64,000 bases of DNA from Xenorhabdus sp. BG5 (GTDB lineage: Bacteria > Pseudomonadota > Gammaproteobacteria > Enterobacterales > Enterobacteriaceae), in NCBI RefSeq assembly GCF_015163665.1, contig NZ_JADEUG010000001.1, forward strand, positions 62,001-126,000, given 5' to 3'. The notes below the pieces were generated by a model that saw nothing but the letters and a program-made list of their open reading frames with translations, was not told where the DNA came from and searched no databases. This document shows positions 59,795 to 64,000 of this stretch, piece after piece; the stretch's first letter is position 1, and each line of letters begins with the position of its first letter. The position numbers were made by a program, and so were the translations under genes.

Positions 59795-60443
59795 AACATT
59801 TCCTGTTTTTATATTAATCGAATCATTTACAAGATCCTATTATTATCCGTTAAATACAATACTGAATGGAATAATATTTAAAATTAATAAAAAATAAAAA
59901 CAATTTCAAGATAAAATTATTAGTATTGCACATATGGATTCTACGAAAAATACACTTAATGTGAGCTAAATGTGCAAGCGATTATCAACCGATAACTTTT
60001 GGTTATCAGCTGATAATTATTTTTCATTATGCATATCAGGAAAAATTAAATTTAATGAATAAGAGTAAAATTACACGGTAAGTTAAATATATCACACATT
60101 ATTCATTCCATATTAAATTATATATATCCATTAAGCTTATTAAAAATAGGATGTGTGTTATGAATGATAGAACATGTTTTAGATTTCTATCATTAATGTT
60201 TACAAGAGTGATTTATTTTTTCTTTATTTTAAATGCAATGGAGAATGGGTTACGGGAATATGGGTAGGAGAAAGTGCGGGCCTGACAATAGACAGAGGAT
60301 TTCCATAATAATGGTATCTGCAAAAGCTGTTCTTCTTTGAATAGAATAGATGAGAACAGATAAATCCAGCGTTCCAGTGAAATCAAAAATATTTGGACAA
60401 CCCCCACCCCAAATGCAGTAAGATTAGCTCTCAATCGTAGAAA
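59795..60443. other. Intergenic region nemA/DUF2946 gene
   Basis: About 650 AT-rich bases. It contains the inverted repeat at 59981-60017. A 35-codon frame at 60160-60267 (MNDRTCFRFLSLMFTRVIYF and on) has a fair ribosome-binding site, but nothing else supports it. A leftward frame at 60213-60434 is not convincing. Promoters for nemA and the copper genes are presumably here. Confidence 0.4.
59981..60017. promoter_or_regulatory. Large inverted repeat upstream of nemA
   Basis: ATTATCAACCGATAAC and GTTATCAGCTGATAAT pair with two mismatches across a 5-base spacer; each arm is itself a near-palindrome (ATTATC..GATAAC and GTTATC..GATAAT). Four half-sites in mirrored order suggest binding of two regulator dimers or a tetramer, about 190 bases upstream of the nemA start. 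Confidence 0.55.
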
Positions 60444-60863
60444 TTGATCCGGATCATTAGCTTGTTATCGCTTTTTCGCCTCTCACAAAGCCGAACACCC
60501 GTTATCATCGCCTTACTGGCGATTTTGATGTTGTTCATTGCACCGGTGGTATCAAAAACACTGGAGCATCACCGTGAAGGAATAAAAAGCGAAATAAATC
60601 ACAGCATGTCTGTGTCTGATATGCCATCGAAACACACCATGAATCACCATGGTATGGATCATGTTCATATGGGATTAATGGATGATATTGCTTGTGGTTA
60701 CTGCCAGCTTCTGATTAATCTGCCATTATTAGCAGGTGGTTTTGTTCCTTTCATTCTACTGACACTAATTGTATCCCGAACACCACCAGTATCGCGCTTC
60801 TTTGGCCCGGTTATTCGGCTGTTTTACGGCGAATCACAACCACGCGCCCCACCCTTTAATTAG
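60444..60863 (+). CDS. DUF2946-type membrane protein, copper-associated
   Basis: The 139 residues have one N-terminal membrane helix (TPVIIALLAILMLFIAPVVS), a His/Met-rich central loop (HSMSVSDMPSKHTMNHHGMDHVHMGLMDD), a CGYC motif and a second helix (LLAGGFVPFILLTLIVS). This matches DUF2946 proteins next to TonB-dependent copper receptors. The start is uncertain: the TTG at 60444 gives the full frame, with no strong ribosome-binding site. It probably shares a transcript with the receptor gene 80 bases downstream. Confidence 0.75.
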   Translation: MIRIISLLSLFRLSQSRTPVIIALLAILMLFIAPVVSKTLEHHREGIKSEINHSMSVSDMPSKHTMNHHGMDHVHMGLMDDIACGYCQLLINLPLLAGGFVPFILLTLIVSRTPPVSRFFGPVIRLFYGESQPRAPPFN

Positions 60864-60944
60864 TCTGTCTGCTTGAAATAAACCATTTTATTTTCCTTGC
60901 CTTATGCAGTTTGCATGGCAATGTTGCTAATTAAGGGATTTTTT

Positions 60945-62945
60945 ATGTTTACTACACAACTATTTCGTATATCACCGCTGCCAGCAGCTTTAGCTATCGC
61001 ACTCACAATGCCAAGTAGTGGCTGGGCTGACAATACCAAAGAAACAAAAGAAAAACACATTGCTCATGATCACGATAATGAAACTGTGATCACTGTAACT
61101 GCTCCAGCAGTTTCACCACTTGAGGTAACTTCTTCACTAAAAACACCTCGCCAACCAATACCTGCTAGTGATGGTTCTGATTACTTAAAAACCATTCCGG
61201 GTTTTTCGCAGATCCGTAACGGTGGCACTAACGGCGATCCAGTATTCCGTGGCATGTTTGGTTCTCGTCTGAGAATGTTAATTGATGACAGTGAAATACT
61301 AGGCTCTTGTGGTGGACGTATGGATGCACCAAGTTCTTATATTTCACCAGAAAGTTATGATGTTTTGAGTTTAGTCAAAGGCCCACAAACCGTACTTTGG
61401 GGGCCGGGTAATTCAGCGGGAACGATTCATTTCGAGCGTATTCGCCCTCAGTTTGAACAATTTGGCGCTCAAGGTAATGTCAGCACAGTGATGGGTTCTC
61501 ATGGTCGTTGGGATGGTAATGCGGATCTCAGTATTGGCAATGAATTGGGTTATATCCGTTTAATTGGCAATAAATCTCGTTCCAATGATTATAAAGATGG
61601 TGATGGAAAACGCGTTCCTTCCCGTTGGGATAAATGGAATACCGATATCGCCTTGGGCTGGACACCTAATGAAAATACGTTACTGGAGTTAAGCGCTGGA
61701 CAAGGTGATGGTGAAGCACGTTACGCTACGCGAGGTATGGATGGCTCCCAATTCAAGCGCAAAAGTTTTGGTGTGCGTTTTGAAAAATCCAACATTGGCG
61801 AAGTGTTTGACAAATTCGAATCCAATTTTTATTACAACGACACTGACCATGTGATGGATAACTATTCCATGCGCCATTCAAAAATGAAAATGGCCTCAGA
61901 ACCCTCTCGCATGACAATGGGTGGCCGTATGATGGGAACTTGGATGTGGGAAGATTTCAAGTTACAGAGCGGTGTGGATATGCAAACTAATATTCACCGT
62001 ACCAATACCGATCGTAAGATGGCTGAAGCTGAAAGAAATGGTTGGGTGAAAAATATCCGTTTCCGTGATTACGGTATTTTTGGTGAATTAACCTGGGATG
62101 CAACTGCACAGAGTAAAGTTGTCGGTGGTGCGCGATTAGATCGTGCAACAGCGTATAAATATACTACTCAACAAGAACGTAAAGAAACCCTGCCTGCTGG
62201 CTTTATTCGGCTTGAACATAACCTGAAAGAATCTCCGGTGATGCTCTATGCTGGCATTGGTTATACCGAACGTTTTCCTGATTACTGGGAGCTGGTTTCG
62301 GGTAAAGCGGGCACCAATGCTTTCATTAATATCAAACCCGAAAAAACGACCCAGTTGGATATTGGTGCACAATATAACGATAACCGCCTGAAAAGTTGGA
62401 TATCAGCGTATGTGGGTAAAGTGAATGACTTTATCCTGTTCGATTATCGCAACAAAAATGCGGTGGCCGGTAATGTGGATGCCACCATTATGGGCGGAGA
62501 AACGGGTGTTGCTTATAAGTTTAACGAAAATTGGAAAACCGATGCTAGCCTGGCATATTCCTGGGCGCAAAATACCACTAATCATCGCCCACTACCGCAG
62601 ATCCCACCTTTGGAAGCTCGTTTCGGCCTGACCTGGGAACATGGCGATTGGACTAGCAGTGGTTTGCTGCGCCTGGTAAATAGCCAGCATCGAGTGGCAA
62701 TCAATGAAGGTAACGTTGTAGGCAAAGACTTTGATCGTAGTAAAGACTTCGCCATTCTATCTGCCAATGCAGCCTATAAGGTGACCAAAAACGTTCAAGT
62801 CAGTGCTGGTGTTGACAACATTTTTGATAAAACCTATAGCGAACACCTTAACTTAGCGGGGAATCAAGGCTTTGGTTATTCCGGTAATACGGCAGTCAAC
62901 GAACCTGGACGTACTTATTGGGCAAGAGTTAATATTAAGTTCTAA
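60945..62945 (+). CDS. TonB-dependent copper receptor (OprC/NosA type)
   Basis: Outer-membrane receptor of 666 residues. A signal peptide (ALAIALTMPSSGWA) is followed by His-rich HIAHDHDNE, a TonB-box-like ETVITVTAP, and a plug with GSCGGRMDAPSSYISPESYDVLSLVKGPQTVLWGPG, the OprC/NosA signature with its Cys and Met copper ligands. The 22-strand barrel contains a Met-rich loop (MRHSKMKMASEPSRMTMGGRMMG) and ends with an aromatic-terminal strand (YWARVNIKF). The ATG at 60945 follows TAAGGGA. Confidence 0.92.
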   Translation: MFTTQLFRISPLPAALAIALTMPSSGWADNTKETKEKHIAHDHDNETVITVTAPAVSPLEVTSSLKTPRQPIPASDGSDYLKTIPGFSQIRNGGTNGDPVFRGMFGSRLRMLIDDSEILGSCGGRMDAPSSYISPESYDVLSLVKGPQTVLWGPGNSAGTIHFERIRPQFEQFGAQGNVSTVMGSHGRWDGNADLSIGNELGYIRLIGNKSRSNDYKDGDGKRVPSRWDKWNTDIALGWTPNENTLLELSAGQGDGEARYATRGMDGSQFKRKSFGVRFEKSNIGEVFDKFESNFYYNDTDHVMDNYSMRHSKMKMASEPSRMTMGGRMMGTWMWEDFKLQSGVDMQTNIHRTNTDRKMAEAERNGWVKNIRFRDYGIFGELTWDATAQSKVVGGARLDRATAYKYTTQQERKETLPAGFIRLEHNLKESPVMLYAGIGYTERFPDYWELVSGKAGTNAFINIKPEKTTQLDIGAQYNDNRLKSWISAYVGKVNDFILFDYRNKNAVAGNVDATIMGGETGVAYKFNENWKTDASLAYSWAQNTTNHRPLPQIPPLEARFGLTWEHGDWTSSGLLRLVNSQHRVAINEGNVVGKDFDRSKDFAILSANAAYKVTKNVQVSAGVDNIFDKTYSEHLNLAGNQGFGYSGNTAVNEPGRTYWARVNIKF

Positions 62946-62980
62946 TATCTTCTCCTCGTTCTATCTCGCCCTGATTTATA

Positions 62981-63481
62981 TCAGGGCGAATCACTCGCTG
63001 ACTCACTATCCAGTAACCAATGTCGCAGCAGTGTTGCAAGTTGTTCTTGTTGCGTTGCCGTTAGTGGTTCGAGAATGGCTTTTTGGTTCTCTAAATGACT
63101 TTCCACTGCTTTGTCTATCAAGGCCCTTCCTTCTGGTGTCAGAAAAACCTTACAGCTACGTCGGTCTTCTTCGTTAGCAATACGCCCAATTAATCCTCGC
63201 TGTACCATATGCTCAATACGAGTGCTCATTGCTCCAGAAGTTAACATAACGGATTGATATAACTCAGTAGGTGTAATTGGTATGTTGTTACGTCGTAGTG
63301 TCGCAAGGATATCAAACTCTATGCCACTTAGGCCATGTTCTTTGAAAGCATGTTGCAAGCGTTGTTCAATAATTTTGTTTATGCGACATAACCGCCCAAT
63401 GACGCCCATTGACGACGGATCAAGGTCTGGACGCTGCTGTTCCCACTGTATCAGTAATCGGTCAACGTGATCGTACTTCAT
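62981..63481 (-). CDS. MarR-family regulator, PecS-like
   Basis: The 166 residues share the PecS-type N-terminus (QWEQQRPDLDPSSMGVIGRLCRINKIIEQRL) and the MarR winged helix with wing (LSGIEFDILATLRRNNIPITPTELYQSVMLTSGAMSTRIEHMVQRGLIGRIANEEDRRSCKVFLTPEGRALI). It is divergent from a transporter gene, as pecS is from pecM, and probably represses both from the shared interval. PecS proteins respond to urate-like ligands; whether this one does is not known. Confidence 0.87.
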   Translation of the reverse strand: MKYDHVDRLLIQWEQQRPDLDPSSMGVIGRLCRINKIIEQRLQHAFKEHGLSGIEFDILATLRRNNIPITPTELYQSVMLTSGAMSTRIEHMVQRGLIGRIANEEDRRSCKVFLTPEGRALIDKAVESHLENQKAILEPLTATQQEQLATLLRHWLLDSESASDSP

Positions 63482-63551
63482 GCTTTTTCCCTATTCATTT
63501 ATTTTGACGAAAAGATACTTGATAAAAATCAATTAGGCCATTATTTTAATT

Positions 63552-63569
63552 TATCTTTACACAAAGATA
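63552..63569. promoter_or_regulatory. Candidate MarR operator
   Basis: TATCTTT-ACAC-AAAGATA is an 18-base palindrome with perfect 7-bp arms, 70 bases upstream of the regulator start in the divergent promoter. Related AAGATAC words recur nearby at 63512 and 63564. Confidence 0.5.
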
Positions 63570-63644
63570 CTTTTAATAAATATACCTTTGCATTGACAGA
63601 GAGAGACATAGGGTAAAAAATGAAAAAACTAGAAGGACAGCAAC

Positions 63645-64000
63645 ATGTCAGAAATTAGATCTATCCAGAATATGTTACTGACTGCATTGGCTCCAATTGT
63701 TTGGGGAAGCACTTACATTATTACGACAGAAGTATTGCCACCCAACATGCCTTTGCTAGCGTCTACCATCAGAGCGTTACCTGCCGGGATATTATTACTG
63801 TTGATTTGTCGTACCATGCCTAAAGGCATTTGGTGGTTACGTATTATGATATTGAGCTTACTTAATATCGGTGCCTTCTTTTATTTTCTCTTTGTTGCAG
63901 CGGAATATCTCCCAGGTGGAACGGCATCATTAATCGTGGCTTGCCAACCCATAATTGTTATCTTGTTAAGCACTTGCATATTAAAAACCTACCTCACAAT
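63645..64000 (+). CDS. EamA/DMT-family transporter, 3' partial
   Basis: The first 118 codons of a drug/metabolite transporter are present; the frame is still open at the window edge. Three to four membrane helices are visible: LTALAPIVWGSTYIITTEVLP, LLASTIRALPAGILLLLIC, IMILSLLNIGAFFYFLFVAAEYLPGGTASLIVACQPIIVILLS. The segment APIVWGSTY is typical of PecM/RhaT-like exporters. Divergence from the PecS-like regulator supports a PecM-type exporter. Ribosome-binding site AGAAGGA. Confidence 0.85.
   Translation, partial: MSEIRSIQNMLLTALAPIVWGSTYIITTEVLPPNMPLLASTIRALPAGILLLLICRTMPKGIWWLRIMILSLLNIGAFFYFLFVAAEYLPGGTASLIVACQPIIVILLSTCILKTYLT

Noticed and set aside
60213..60434. Leftward 73-codon frame upstream of the copper genes
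   Set aside because: No ribosome-binding site, no homology, and it covers the expected promoter of the copper receptor operon.

Overview
The window looks like the chromosomal replication terminus of an insect-associated gammaproteobacterium of the Morganellaceae, most likely Xenorhabdus or Photorhabdus. That genus call is inferred from moderate GC, enterobacterial protein families and gene order; no marker gene fixes it. Terminus evidence is direct: a tus gene with a Ter site in its promoter, a second Ter site 16 kb away, two exact matS-type sites (GTGACRNYGTCAC), and a dif-type XerCD site. Both Ter sites are oriented to arrest leftward forks, which fits a dif site at about 57.4 kb.

Left part (1-35 kb), mostly conserved enteric backbone: cysB (5' truncated by the window), acnA, ribA, lapA-lapB, pyrF-yciH, a class A beta-lactamase, rnb, nth and the complete rsxABCDGE electron-transport operon, a DUF2569 gene, a YdgJ-type oxidoreductase, yfeH, add, ydgA, manA, fumC, tus, an IprA-like regulator, ynfM/ynfL, mlc (dgsA), a bioD paralogue, two small exported proteins and ydfG.

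Accessory part (34.7-47.9 kb): an orphan hypothetical gene; a three-gene leftward cluster (phosphatidylserine-decarboxylase-like pyruvoyl enzyme, amidinotransferase-fold enzyme, ABC exporter) that looks like an uncharacterised small-molecule pathway; and a visibly GC-richer seven-gene rightward operon (aldehyde dehydrogenase, NTF2-like protein, GntR regulator, cache-domain protein, GabT-like transaminase, DUF805 protein, Tat-exported FAD amine oxidase) that looks like amine/GABA catabolism. A small orphan protein gene sits next to the phage.

Prophage (47905-57433): a filamentous phage integrated at dif. Its structural and assembly genes follow the Ff (M13/f1) order VII-IX-VIII-III-VI-I-IV and are recognisably Ff-like, including two tiny genes for pVII and pIX. 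The replication initiator is instead a large P2-gpA-type HUH endonuclease, and the receptor-binding middle domain of pIII is unlike Ff. The left end carries two inverted dif-like sites that can fold into one long hairpin, as in CTXphi attP. The f1 complementary-strand origin hairpins are conserved near the right end. Three small accessory genes follow pIV.

Right part (57.4-64 kb): a serine hydrolase of the beta-lactamase superfamily, an Old Yellow Enzyme (NemA-like), a DUF2946 protein with an OprC/NosA-type TonB-dependent copper receptor, and a MarR/PecS-type regulator divergent from a truncated EamA-family transporter. No tRNA, rRNA, CRISPR array or complete insertion sequence was seen.
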